Assembly (NCBI RefSeq): GCF_041821045.1
Contig: NZ_JBGUAW010000009.1
Coordinates: 1-64,000, forward strand
Reading direction: 5' to 3'
From: Thiohalorhabdus sp. Cl-TMA
GTDB taxonomy: Bacteria > Pseudomonadota > Gammaproteobacteria > Thiohalorhabdales > Thiohalorhabdaceae
Length of the DNA stretch: 64,000 nt
Numbering within the stretch: the first letter of the stretch is position 1; each line of letters begins with the position of its first letter. The notes under the pieces are model-generated. The model was not told the origin of the DNA, did no database searches, and worked only from the letters and a program-made list of their open reading frames with translations. Made by a program: the position numbers and the translations under genes. Below are positions 24,879 through 36,115 of the stretch, one piece after another.

Positions 24879-25190
24879 ATGTTCGCGGTCATCGAGACGG
24901 GTGGAAAACAGTACAAGGTAAAGCAGGGCGATACCATTCGGGTGGAGAAGCTGGATGGTGAGCCGGGCAACGATGTCACGATCGACCGCGTGCTGATGGT
25001 GGCGGACGGCAGTGACGTCAAGGTGGGCCAGCCCGTGGTGGACGGCGGCAGCGTCAAGGCCACCATCAAGGAGCACGGCCGGGGCGAGAAGATCCGTATT
25101 TTCAAGAAGAAGCGGCGCAAGGGCTACACCAAGCGCCAGGGCCACCGGCAGGACTACACCGAGCTGGAAATCACCGGCATCCAGTCCTGA
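24879..25190 (+). CDS. rplU: 50S ribosomal protein L21
   Basis: 103 residues, the standard length. MFAVIETGGKQYKV is the family N terminus and the basic block FKKKRRKGYTKRQGHRQ the rRNA-binding C terminus. First gene of the common rplU-rpmA-obgE order; rpmA follows 47 bp downstream. Confidence 0.98.
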   Translation: MFAVIETGGKQYKVKQGDTIRVEKLDGEPGNDVTIDRVLMVADGSDVKVGQPVVDGGSVKATIKEHGRGEKIRIFKKKRRKGYTKRQGHRQDYTELEITGIQS

Positions 25191-25237
25191 CGGTATACGG
25201 GCCCCGTGGTTCGGTAGAGCAAAACGGAGTGTGAGGC

Positions 25238-25495
25238 ATGGCGCATAAGAAGGCAGGCGGGAGTACCCGCAACGGTCGCGATTCCGAATCGAAACGCTTG
25301 GGCTTGAAGCGCTCCGGCGGTCAGGCCGTTAAGGCCGGCAACATCCTGGTCCGGCAGCGCGGAACCCGGTTCCATCCGGGTGCCAACGTGGGCCGGGGCA
25401 ATGACGATACCCTGTTCGCCAAGGCCGACGGCCGCGTGGTGTTCGAGCGGAAGGGCCCCAAGCAGCGCAAGTACGTGAGCGTCGTCAACCACTAG
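25238..25495 (+). CDS. rpmA: 50S ribosomal protein L27
   Basis: 85 residues. [19 protein letters not shown] is the typical N terminus that reaches the peptidyl transferase centre, with no processed extension of the Firmicutes type. Followed by a very strong terminator, so obgE-proB probably has its own promoter. Confidence 0.98.
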   Translation: MAHKKAGGSTRNGRDSESKRLGLKRSGGQAVKAGNILVRQRGTRFHPGANVGRGNDDTLFAKADGRVVFERKGPKQRKYVSVVNH

Positions 25496-25521
25496 ACGCT
25501 CGCGTCCCGCAACGGGACCCG

Positions 25522-25577
25522 GCGGCCCCGCCACCGAAATCGGCCTCGGGCTATTCGGTGGCGGGGCCGCTGTCGTT
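25522..25577 (+). terminator. Rho-independent terminator, 17-bp perfect stem
   Basis: Left arm 25522-25538 and right arm 25554-25570 pair perfectly over 17 bases (GCGGCCCCGCCACCGAA and its complement), then GTCGTTTT. 26 bp past rpmA. Confidence 0.85.
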
Positions 25578-25701
25578 TTGGGGCGCCGCGTACTGCGCGC
25601 CATTGCCGTGCGGGCCCGATAGGCCCGCCAGGCACGGTGTTCCCGTCCGGAAAAGTCGTAGGCGTTAGCCCGGCTGCTGCCGCAGGTTCCCTGGGAGCTG
25701 A

Positions 25702-27835
<2,134 letters not shown>

Positions 27836-27979
27836 AGAAAGGCGGTCCGCATCGCCGGACGGATCGACGCCCGGCGGGACCGGCGCGGCAGGACGCACAA
27901 GGCCGGCGACCCGGTGGGGTCCTTCCCATGCCGCCCGGGTAAGGGCGGACGGGAGGGCCCCAGCGTACCCGTGCCTGCG

Positions 27980-28243
27980 TTAGGAGAGCTGCTGAACCTT
28001 GCGGGTCAGCCGGCTGACGGTGCGGGCGGCGGCGTTGCGGTGGATAACGCCCTTGCCGGCGATGTTGTCGATAATGGACACGGCCGGGGCGAGATTGGCC
28101 TCGGCGGTCTGCTTGTCGCCGTTGGCGACGGCCTTTTCCACCTTCTTGATGGCGGTACGCATGCGGGACTTGTGATGCTGGTTGCGCTGCCGGCGCTCTT
28201 CGTTCTGGCGCACGCGCTTGCGGGCTTGGGGCGTATTCGCCAC
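27980..28243 (-). CDS. rpsT: 30S ribosomal protein S20
   Basis: 87 residues, the usual length. MANTPQARKRVRQNEERR and RMRTAIKKVEKAV are the family blocks, ending HRNAAARTVSRLTRKV. Divergent from murJ as in many Gammaproteobacteria. Confidence 0.97.
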   Translation of the reverse strand: MANTPQARKRVRQNEERRQRNQHHKSRMRTAIKKVEKAVANGDKQTAEANLAPAVSIIDNIAGKGVIHRNAAARTVSRLTRKVQQLS

Positions 28244-28412
28244 GCTCGCTTCCTCCTGTCGGGCCTTCGGTATTCGCTGGGTCGTCGATCAATCTTTCCC
28301 CGGGTTCGGGGAAACGCGTATTATCCCTTGCTTTGCGTGCCCGTGTCAAAGCCTGGAAAGCTCCGCACGGGTCGGGCCATGACCAACCACCGCAGGCACT
28401 CCGGAGGCCCCC

Positions 28413-29987
28413 TTGGCCGGCTTGTTCCGTTCCACGGCGACCATCGGATCCATGACGCTGATCTCCCGCATCCTCGGCTTCGTCCGGGACATGGTGCTGG
28501 CGCGGGTATTCGGAGCGGGGATGGCCACCGATGCCTTCTTCGTCGCCTTCAAACTGCCCAACTTCTTCCGCCGCATGTTCGGCGAAGGGGCCTTCGCCAC
28601 CGCCTTCGTGCCGATCTTCACCGAATACCGGGAGCACCGGAGCGAGCACGAGCTGCGCGGGCTGCTGGCGGCGGTTTCCGGAGTCCTGGCCACGGTGGTT
28701 GCCGGGGTGACGCTGCTGGGCGTCCTTGGGGCGCCCTACCTGGTTTGGGTCCTGGCTCCCGGGTTCGGGGACCAGCCCGAGAAGCTCGCGCTCACCGCGG
28801 ACCTCCTGCGGATAACCTTCCCTTATCTCTTCTTCATCTCGCTGGTGGCCCTGGCGGGCGGGGTCCTCAACACCTTCAGCCGATTCGCCGCCCCCGCCTT
28901 CACCCCGGTGCTCCTGAACGTGGCAATGATCGTGGCGGCGGCGGTGGCGGCTCCCTATTTCGCGCAGCCCATTACGGCCCTGGCCTGGGGAGTGCTGGCG
29001 GGCGGGGTTTTGCAGTTTCTGTTCCAGTGGCCGTTCCTGCGCCGGATCGGCATGGCCCTGTGGCCGCGCTTCCGTCCAGGGCATGCCGGGGTGCGCCGGA
29101 TCGTGCGGCTAATGGGGCCGAGTATGCTGTCGGTGAGCGTGGCTCAGATCAGTATCCTCATCGATACCATCCTGGCCTCCCTGCTGGCGGGCGGCAGCGT
29201 CTCCTACCTCTACTACGCGGACCGGCTGGTGCAGTTCCCCCTGGGGCTGTTCGGTATCGCGCTGGGAACGGCGATCCTTCCCACCCTTTCCAGGCTGGTG
29301 AGCAACGGCCGCAGTCAGGAGTACGCGACCACCCTGGATCAGGCCCTGCGGACCATCCTAACCATCGGTATCCCGGCTACGGCGGGGCTGGTGCTGCTGG
29401 GGTATCCTATTATCGCCACGCTGTTCCAGTATGGAGAGTTCGGAGCCCACGCGACCGTACGCACCTACCAGGCGCTGGCGGCCTACGCCGCAGGGCTGGT
29501 GGGCTTCATCGGCGTGAAGGTTCTGGCGCCAGCCTATTACGCCCAGCAGGATACCCGAACACCGGTGCGGGTGGCCGTATGGGCGCTGACGGCGAATATC
29601 CTGCTCAACCTCGCGCTCATAGGCCCCTTGGCCCATGCGGGACTCGCCTTGGCCACCAGCCTAGCTTCTTTCCTGAACGCGGGGCTGCTGCTGCGGGTAT
29701 TGATGGCGCGCGGACTGTTTCGGCCCGAGCCAGGCTGGGCGCTGCATCTGGGCAAGGTGACGCTATCGGTGGCGGTCATGGCGCTGACCGCCTGGCTGGT
29801 GACGCCTCCCCAGGAGGTGTGGGACCGGGCGAGCGCCTGGATGCGCGCCCTGAATCTATTCCTGGTGGTGGGCATTACCGGGCTGACCTACCTGGTCGCC
29901 GCCTGGCTCCTGAACGTGGACGGCGTGCGCCGGGTGCCGCGTCTGCTCGCGGTGCGCCTTTTTGACGGTGGTAGGGGCGGGCGATAA
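28413..29987 (+). CDS. murJ: Lipid II flippase MurJ (MviN)
   Basis: 524 residues from the TTG at 28413, with CGGAGG at 28402-28407. Integral membrane protein of the MOP superfamily with 14 expected helices that flips lipid II across the inner membrane. Signature blocks: SRILGFVRDMVLARVFG, TDAFFVAFKLPNFFRRMFGEGAFATAFVP. ribF lies 123 bp downstream on the same strand. Confidence 0.95.
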   Translation: MAGLFRSTATIGSMTLISRILGFVRDMVLARVFGAGMATDAFFVAFKLPNFFRRMFGEGAFATAFVPIFTEYREHRSEHELRGLLAAVSGVLATVVAGVTLLGVLGAPYLVWVLAPGFGDQPEKLALTADLLRITFPYLFFISLVALAGGVLNTFSRFAAPAFTPVLLNVAMIVAAAVAAPYFAQPITALAWGVLAGGVLQFLFQWPFLRRIGMALWPRFRPGHAGVRRIVRLMGPSMLSVSVAQISILIDTILASLLAGGSVSYLYYADRLVQFPLGLFGIALGTAILPTLSRLVSNGRSQEYATTLDQALRTILTIGIPATAGLVLLGYPIIATLFQYGEFGAHATVRTYQALAAYAAGLVGFIGVKVLAPAYYAQQDTRTPVRVAVWALTANILLNLALIGPLAHAGLALATSLASFLNAGLLLRVLMARGLFRPEPGWALHLGKVTLSVAVMALTAWLVTPPQEVWDRASAWMRALNLFLVVGITGLTYLVAAWLLNVDGVRRVPRLLAVRLFDGGRGGR

Positions 29988-30110
29988 GGTTGTCCGTTTG
30001 TCCGTACCGGGGCCGACGCGTCCCGCTGTCGAGCCGTCCCCGCTCGGGGTCTGGTAGGTTGGAGATCGACAGGCCCTATTCATGGAACCGGATGGGTTGA
30101 AGGCCGAATC

Positions 30111-31046
30111 ATGGAGTTGATTCGCGGTACCCAAAGCCTCAAGCCGCATCATCGCCGCTGCGTGGCTACCATCGGCAATTTCGATGGTGTGCATCGGGGG
30201 CATGCGCGCCTGCTGGATCGGGCCAGGGAGCGGGCGGATGCCCTGGGAGTGCCCGCCTGTGTGGTCACCTTCGAGCCCCATTCCAAGGAGTTCTTCGCTC
30301 CGGAGCAGGCACCGGCCCGACTCACCGACCTGCGCGGCAAGGTGGCGGTACTGCGCGAGCATGGCGTGGACCGGGTGCTGGTCCTGCCCTTCAACCGGGC
30401 CCTGGCCTCCCTGAAGCCCGAGGCCTTCATGGACCGGGTGCTGGTGGATGGACTGGGGGTCCGCCACGTGGTGGTGGGGCACGACTTCGTCTTCGGCAAG
30501 GGTGCCAAGGGCTCCATCGCCGATCTGCGTCGGCACGGCGGGCAGCGCGGCTTCGCCGCCGAGGAGATCCCGGAGTACCGGGAGGATGGCCGGGCCGTTG
30601 GGTCCACGGCAATCCGGAAGGCGCTGGCCGAAGGAGATCTGGACGAGGCCGCGCGCCTGCTCGGGCGGCCCTACAGCCTGTGCGGCCGGGTGATCCACGG
30701 CGACCAGATCGGCCGCGATCTGGGCTTTCCCACTCTGAACCTCCATATGCACCATCGCCGGCTGCCCGTGGAAGGGGTGTTCGCCGGGCGGATTCACGGC
30801 GGGGGGCTGCACGGGCATCCGGCGGCGGTGAGTGTGGGGACACGACCCGCCATAAAGGGAATCGACGTGCGGGTGGAGGCCCACCTGCTGGATTTCCAAG
30901 GTGACCTGTACGGCGCTCGGGTGGAGCTGGTGTTCGAGCGCTTCCTGCGGGAGGAGTGGAATTTCCCGGATCTGGACAGCCTCAAGGCCCAGATCGACGC
31001 CGACGTCCGGGAAAGCCGCGAGCATTTTGGCCTACCCCTGGAATAG
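30111..31046 (+). CDS. ribF: Bifunctional riboflavin kinase / FAD synthetase
   Basis: 311 residues. N-terminal adenylyltransferase: TIGNFDGVHRGH (nucleotide-binding HxGH-like), TFEPH, VGHDFVFGKG and STAIRKAL. C-terminal kinase from about residue 185: GRVIHGDQIGRDLGFPTLN, then ELVFERFLREEWNF. Makes FMN and FAD. Gene order ribF-ileS-lspA is conserved. Confidence 0.95.
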   Translation: MELIRGTQSLKPHHRRCVATIGNFDGVHRGHARLLDRARERADALGVPACVVTFEPHSKEFFAPEQAPARLTDLRGKVAVLREHGVDRVLVLPFNRALASLKPEAFMDRVLVDGLGVRHVVVGHDFVFGKGAKGSIADLRRHGGQRGFAAEEIPEYREDGRAVGSTAIRKALAEGDLDEAARLLGRPYSLCGRVIHGDQIGRDLGFPTLNLHMHHRRLPVEGVFAGRIHGGGLHGHPAAVSVGTRPAIKGIDVRVEAHLLDFQGDLYGARVELVFERFLREEWNFPDLDSLKAQIDADVRESREHFGLPLE

Positions 31047-31259
31047 GCCCGACGAATCCCGTCTGAAATGATACCATTGGCCCCTTTCGGCCAAGCGGCG
31101 TAGGTTGCCGGCTCCGCGGCGGCCCGGACAGGCTCCCGGCGGAAGGTTCCGCCGGCGGGTGCCCGTGCCGCCGCCGCGTGCCATTGGTGCGCGCCATGCA
31201 GTCCCCGCCGCCGGGCCGATGAGCACCGTTCCCAATCGCCTCCGAACCCGGCAGCGACC

Positions 31260-34070
31260 ATGAGCTATAAAGAGACGCTGAACCTCCCCAAGACCGAATT
31301 CCCTATGCGCGCCGGCCTGCCCAAGCGGGAGCCGGAGCAGCTCGCCCGCTGGGAGGAGAACGACACCTACCGCAAGGTTCGCGATGCGGCCAGGGGCCGG
31401 CCCAAGTTCATCCTCCACGACGGACCGCCCTACGCCAACGGCCACATTCACATCGGCCACGCGGTGAACAAGGTTCTCAAGGACGTCATCTGCAAGTCGC
31501 GCCACCTGGCGGGCTTCGACGCCCCTTACGTGCCGGGCTGGGACTGCCACGGCCTGCCCATCGAGCAGAAGGTGGAGGAGCAGCTGGCGGAGGCCGGGGA
31601 GCAGGTCTCCGCCGCCGAGTTCCGGCGCCGCTGCCGGGAGTACGCCCAGACCTACATCGACGTCCAGCGCGACGAGTTCAAGCGCCTTGGCGTGGCCGGG
31701 GAATGGGAAGCCCCCTACGTCACCATGGACTACGCCTACGAGGCGCAGATCGTCCGCGAGCTGGGCAAGGTGCTGGAGGCGGGCAACATCTACCGTGGCG
31801 CCAAGCCGGTGCATTGGTGCGTACAGTGCGGCTCCGCCCTGGCCGAGGCGGAGGTGGAGTACCACGACCGCAGCGATCCGGCCATCGACGTTGCCTTCCC
31901 CGCGGCCGAAGGCCTGGAGGCCGCCTGCCCGGGCGCGGGCGATAACGTGGCCGCGGTGATCTGGACCACCACACCCTGGACACTGCCCGCCAACCGCGCG
32001 GTGGCGGTGCATCCGGACCTGGAATATGTGGTCATCGAGGGCGGCGACCGCCGCTACCTGGTGGCCCAGGAGCTGGCCGCCGATGTGGCCGAGCGCTGGG
32101 GCCTCGGCGAGCCCGAGGTTGTGGCCCGCTGCCGGGGTCGCGACCTGGAAGGCGTTCGCCTGTACCACCCCTTCCTGGAGGACCGTGCGGTTCCGCTGAT
32201 TCTCGGCGAGCACGTGACCATCGAGGCGGGCACGGGCTGCGTCCATACCGCCCCTGGTCACGGCCAGGACGACTACCAGGTGGGGCTGCGCTACGACCTG
32301 CCCGTGGATACCCGGGTGGATGAGGCAGGCCGTTTCAAGGAGGACACCCCCCACTTCGCCGGCCAGGAGGCCCTGAAGGCCAACAAGAACGTGGTGGCAC
32401 TGCTGGAAGAGCGCGGCATGCTGGTCCACAGGGAAGATCTGGCCCACAGCTACCCGCACTGTTGGCGCCACAAGATCCCGGTTCTGTTCCGCGCCACTCC
32501 CCAGTGGTTCATCAGCCTTTCGGAGAACGACCTGCGCGGCCGGGCCCTCGCCGCCATCGGAGAAACCGAGTGGGTCCCGGCGAGCGGCGAGCACCGCATC
32601 CATGGCATGGTGGAGAACCGTCCGGACTGGTGCATCAGCCGCCAGCGCCTGTGGGGCGTGCCGCTTACCCTGGTGGCCTGCGACGGCTGCGGCGAGCCCG
32701 TGGAGGACCCCGCGGTCATGGAGGCGGTGGCGGAGGCCGTGGAAGCCAGGGGGGTAGACGCCTGGTTCGACATGGATCTCGCCGAGGTGGTGGCCCCGGA
32801 CCGAGCCTGCGCCCACTGCGGGGGTGGCAGCTTCCACAAGGTGGAAGACATCCTCGACGTCTGGTTCGACTCCGGGGTTTCCCATGCAGCCGTTCTGGAG
32901 AAGCGCGACGACCTGCAATCCCCGGCCGACCTCTATCTGGAAGGATCCGACCAGCACCGCGGCTGGTTCCAGTCCTCCCTGATCGAGTCGGTGCTGACCC
33001 GCGGCCGCGCCCCGTACAAGGGCGTGCTCACCCACGGCTTCACCGTGGACGCCGAGGGCAAGAAGATGTCCAAGTCCGCGGGCAACGTGGTGGCCCCGCA
33101 GGACGTCATGGAGCGCCTCGGCGCCGACATCCTGCGCCTGTGGGTCTCCGCCCAGGACTACAGCGGCGACATCCGCATCTCCGACGAGATCCTGGACCAG
33201 CTCGCCGGGGCCTACCGCCGCATCCGCAACACCGCCCGTTTCATCCTCGGCAACCTGGCGGGCTTCGAGCCGGAGCGCGACGCCCTGGAGACCGATGACC
33301 TGCTGGAGATGGACCGCTGGATCCTGGCGGAGGCCGCTGAGGTGCAGCGGGACGTGGCGCGCGCCTACGAGGACTATGCCTTTCACCGTGTCTATACCCG
33401 GGTGCATCAGTTCTGCGCGGAGACCCTGTCCTCCTTCTACCTGGATATCCTCAAGGATCGGCTCTACACCATGCCCGCGGAATCCCGGGGCCGCCGCTCC
33501 GCGCAGACCGCCATGCACCATGTCCTGGAGGCCCTGGTGCGCTGGCTGGCGCCGGTGCTGTCTTTCACCGCCGAGGAGATATGGCGGCACATGGCCGGGG
33601 AACGGAGCGAGAGCGTGCTCCTGGAGACCTATTACGAGCTACCGGAGGTGAGGGAGCCGGAGACCCTGTGCACGCGCTGGGCGCGCATGCGCGCGGTCCG
33701 CACCGCCGTGGACGGGGTGTTGGAGCCCATGCGGGCGGACAAGACCATCGGCTCCGCCCTGGATGCCGAGGTGGATCTGTTCGCCGACGGGGAGCTCAAG
33801 GTCCTGCTGGACGCCTATGCGCCGGAGCTGCGCTTCATGCTGCTTACCTCGGAGGCCCGGGTGCGCTCCGCGGAGGAGGCCCCGAAGGACGCGGTCGCCG
33901 TCGAGGAGCCGGCCGGGCTGCGGCTGACCCCCCGGGTCAGTGAAGCGCCCAAGTGTGGACGCTGTTGGCACCGTCGGGAAACGGTGGGCACGCACGCCGA
34001 GCATCCCGACCTTTGCGACCGTTGCGTCGCCAACATTGACGGGGGCGGGGAGGAGCGGGAGGCCATCTAG
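31260..34070 (+). CDS. ileS: Isoleucyl-tRNA synthetase
   Basis: 936 residues, standard for the bacterial type. HIGH-like motif [21 protein letters not shown] near residue 600, the editing domain with [16 protein letters not shown] and [16 protein letters not shown], and the C-terminal zinc knuckle ([13 protein letters not shown]). Alternative start codons are absent and the ATG at 31260 gives the classical N terminus. No T-box leader, as expected outside Firmicutes. Confidence 0.97.
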   Translation: MSYKETLNLPKTEFPMRAGLPKREPEQLARWEENDTYRKVRDAARGRPKFILHDGPPYANGHIHIGHAVNKVLKDVICKSRHLAGFDAPYVPGWDCHGLPIEQKVEEQLAEAGEQVSAAEFRRRCREYAQTYIDVQRDEFKRLGVAGEWEAPYVTMDYAYEAQIVRELGKVLEAGNIYRGAKPVHWCVQCGSALAEAEVEYHDRSDPAIDVAFPAAEGLEAACPGAGDNVAAVIWTTTPWTLPANRAVAVHPDLEYVVIEGGDRRYLVAQELAADVAERWGLGEPEVVARCRGRDLEGVRLYHPFLEDRAVPLILGEHVTIEAGTGCVHTAPGHGQDDYQVGLRYDLPVDTRVDEAGRFKEDTPHFAGQEALKANKNVVALLEERGMLVHREDLAHSYPHCWRHKIPVLFRATPQWFISLSENDLRGRALAAIGETEWVPASGEHRIHGMVENRPDWCISRQRLWGVPLTLVACDGCGEPVEDPAVMEAVAEAVEARGVDAWFDMDLAEVVAPDRACAHCGGGSFHKVEDILDVWFDSGVSHAAVLEKRDDLQSPADLYLEGSDQHRGWFQSSLIESVLTRGRAPYKGVLTHGFTVDAEGKKMSKSAGNVVAPQDVMERLGADILRLWVSAQDYSGDIRISDEILDQLAGAYRRIRNTARFILGNLAGFEPERDALETDDLLEMDRWILAEAAEVQRDVARAYEDYAFHRVYTRVHQFCAETLSSFYLDILKDRLYTMPAESRGRRSAQTAMHHVLEALVRWLAPVLSFTAEEIWRHMAGERSESVLLETYYELPEVREPETLCTRWARMRAVRTAVDGVLEPMRADKTIGSALDAEVDLFADGELKVLLDAYAPELRFMLLTSEARVRSAEEAPKDAVAVEEPAGLRLTPRVSEAPKCGRCWHRRETVGTHAEHPDLCDRCVANIDGGGEEREAI

Positions 34071-34117
34071 GTCGCCATATCTCCCGCAACCGGATACGAA
34101 AACGAGAGGCGGTTCGG

Positions 34118-34606
34118 ATGGCTTGGCCTTGGGTCCTGGCGGCTGTCATTGTAGTGATTGATCAGGTAACCAAGAATCTCGTTCAGGCGGCCCTGGCGCC
34201 GGGAGAGGGGATCATTCTGATTCCCGATTTCCTCAATCTGGTGCATGCCCACAACCGGGGGGTGGCCTTCGGTATGCTGGACGGTGCCGGAGGATGGCAG
34301 GTGCCGTTGCTGGCGGTAGTGACCTTCGGGGTGATTATCGCGCTCGGGGTCTGGCTGTTCCGGCTGGGGCGCTCCGAGTGGGGGACCCGTTTGGCCCTGG
34401 GGCTGATCCTCGGAGGCGCGGTGGGCAATCTGATCGACCGGGTTTGGCTTGGTTACGTGGTGGACTTCGTCGATGTCCATTGGAAATCGGTGTACCACTA
34501 CCCTGCCTTCAACGTGGCGGATTCGGGCATTACCCTGGGCGCCATGGTGCTGGTGGGCGTGCTGATCCGCGAGGAGCTGGCGGTACGCCGCGACCGGGCC
34601 CGATAA
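34118..34606 (+). CDS. lspA: Lipoprotein signal peptidase II
   Basis: 162 residues with four transmembrane helices. The catalytic Asp pair is in GNLIDRVWLG and FNVADSGI; the conserved NRGVAFG block is present. Cleaves prolipoproteins such as LptM. 47 bp after ileS. The fkpB gene often found between lspA and ispH is absent here. Confidence 0.95.
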   Translation: MAWPWVLAAVIVVIDQVTKNLVQAALAPGEGIILIPDFLNLVHAHNRGVAFGMLDGAGGWQVPLLAVVTFGVIIALGVWLFRLGRSEWGTRLALGLILGGAVGNLIDRVWLGYVVDFVDVHWKSVYHYPAFNVADSGITLGAMVLVGVLIREELAVRRDRAR

Positions 34607-34649
34607 GTTAACGTACCCATTGGAGGTCGCACCTCCGAGGAGATAGTTC

Positions 34650-35573
34650 ATGGAAATCCTGCTCGCCAACCCCCGCGGTTTCTGCGCGGGGGTGGACCGC
34701 GCCATCGAGATCGTCGAGCGGGCTCTGGATAGCTTCGGCGCGCCGATCTACGTCCGGCACGAGGTGGTCCATAATCGTCAGGTAGTGGACGACCTGCGGG
34801 AGAAAGGGGCGGTATTCGTCGAGGAGGTGGACGAGATTCCCTCCGGGGAAACGGCTATCTTCAGCGCGCACGGGGTTTCCCAGGAGGTGCGCGAACGGGC
34901 CAAGGCTCGCGACCTCAAGGTCTTCGACGCCACCTGTCCGTTGGTAACCAAGGTGCATATCGAGGTGGTTCGGCACCACAAGGAGGGCCGCGAGGTGGTC
35001 CTCATCGGGCACGCTAATCACCCCGAGGTAGAGGGCACCATGGGACAAGTGGATGGCGGCATCCATCTGATCGCCACGGAGGAGGAAGCCGCCAAGCTGG
35101 ACGTGGCGGATCCGGACAACCTGGCCTACGTCACCCAGACCACCCTCTCCGTGGACGACACCGTTGGCGTGGTGCGGGCCCTGAAGGAGCGCTTCCCCAA
35201 TATCACCGGGCCGCGAGGCGACGACATCTGCTACGCCACCCAGAACCGCCAGGACGCTGTTAAGAAGCTGGCCGAGCAGGCCGAGCTGATCCTCGTGGTT
35301 GGCGCGCCCAACAGCTCTAACTCCAACCGCCTGGTGGAGGTGGCCTCCCGGCTCGGTGTCCCGGGGCACTTGGTCCAGAGTGCGGAAGACATCGATCCGG
35401 CATGGGTGGAGGGCCGCGATACCATCGGTGTGACCGCGGGTGCCTCGGCACCCGAGAGCCTAGTCCAGGGCGTGATCACCCGGCTACAGAACCTGGGCGG
35501 CGGCCAGCCACGCGACCTTGAGGGTCCCGAGGAAGGGGTGCATTTCCAGATTCCGGTGGCATTGAGAAGTTAG
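34650..35573 (+). CDS. ispH: 4-hydroxy-3-methylbut-2-enyl diphosphate reductase
   Basis: 307 residues. Last enzyme of the MEP isoprenoid pathway, making IPP and DMAPP with a [4Fe-4S] cluster. Cluster ligands are Cys12 (NPRGFCAGV), a Cys in [11 protein letters not shown] and one in [11 protein letters not shown]. The active-site Glu is in TTLSVD/TVGV context and the His residues in SAHGVS and [13 protein letters not shown]. Last gene of the housekeeping block. Confidence 0.95.
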   Translation: MEILLANPRGFCAGVDRAIEIVERALDSFGAPIYVRHEVVHNRQVVDDLREKGAVFVEEVDEIPSGETAIFSAHGVSQEVRERAKARDLKVFDATCPLVTKVHIEVVRHHKEGREVVLIGHANHPEVEGTMGQVDGGIHLIATEEEAAKLDVADPDNLAYVTQTTLSVDDTVGVVRALKERFPNITGPRGDDICYATQNRQDAVKKLAEQAELILVVGAPNSSNSNRLVEVASRLGVPGHLVQSAEDIDPAWVEGRDTIGVTAGASAPESLVQGVITRLQNLGGGQPRDLEGPEEGVHFQIPVALRS

Positions 35574-35680
35574 CTTCCGACGGTTTTTGTCGACAAAAAG
35601 TCTCCCCGCCTGCCTCATTTTGTCCTTTTCCGGACATTGCAGCCCTCTCCAATAGCCAGCTAAACAGTACGGTCCGGTTC

Positions 35681-35712
35681 TTGCAGATCAGGAGATTAGT
35701 CATGATCTGCAA
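35681..35712. promoter_or_regulatory. 10-bp perfect inverted repeat upstream of the pilus operon
   Basis: TTGCAGATCA (35681-35690), 12-bp spacer, TGATCTGCAA (35703-35712), both arms complete. It lies 73 bp before the first gene. The dyad could bind a regulator or form a leader hairpin; no T tract follows. No known site class recognised. Confidence 0.55.
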
Positions 35713-35785
35713 GGGCCTGGACTGTCCTGTGAATGGCTGGCAGAGTCCTTCAACGCATGGCGAACGCTCTATAAAGGGGGCATAC

Positions 35786-36115
35786 ATGACGCGTTCTCTC
35801 CCACTTTCCCTCCTAGGCGGGTTTTTCCTGTTTTTTGCGCTTACGGCCCATGGCCTGACGGTGGAGGGCCCGGTTTCGCGCGCCACGGACAATGCAATCG
35901 TGGTGGACGGTACCCACTTCCTGGTGGATGGAGAGACCATGGTCGAGCTTGCCCCCGCCCAGCGGACCGAAGAGGGAGCCGGCCGGCGCCGGCCCTATGA
36001 TCCGGCGCATTTGGACGATGCGGCCAGCGTACGGGTTAAAGGTGTCGGGCGCCGTGCCGAAGTGATCCGCGTTTTGCCATATGAAGCGGACCCGCAAGGG
36101 GAACGGGGGGATTAA
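35786..36115 (+). CDS. Small exported protein, first gene of the minor-pilin operon
   Basis: 109 residues from the ATG at 35786. Signal peptide MTRSLPLSLLGGFFLFFALT with AHG cleavage region. The mature part has beta-type repeats of hydrophobic and Gly residues (AIVVDGTHFLVDGETMVEL; SVRVKGVGRRAEVIRVLP), like a small OB-fold or KOW-like domain. Size and position recall PilY2 of Pseudomonas, also small and encoded with pilY1, but I cannot claim homology from sequence. The stop TAA shares its last A with the pilY1 start (TAATG). Confidence 0.7.
   Translation: MTRSLPLSLLGGFFLFFALTAHGLTVEGPVSRATDNAIVVDGTHFLVDGETMVELAPAQRTEEGAGRRRPYDPAHLDDAASVRVKGVGRRAEVIRVLPYEADPQGERGD

Noticed and set aside
27914-29965. 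Plus-strand frame overlapping rpsT and murJ (683 codons)
   Set aside because: Covers rpsT antisense and murJ in another frame; sequence is Arg/Gly/Pro-rich without motifs.
31047-31259. T-box or other leader before ileS
   Set aside because: 213 bp without specifier-loop or antiterminator features; T-boxes are not expected in Gammaproteobacteria.
31032-33590. Very long open frame on the minus strand opposite ileS (852 codons)
   Set aside because: Opposite a certain ileS; the product is His/Val/Gly-rich and lacks domains. Typical of shadows in GC-rich genes.
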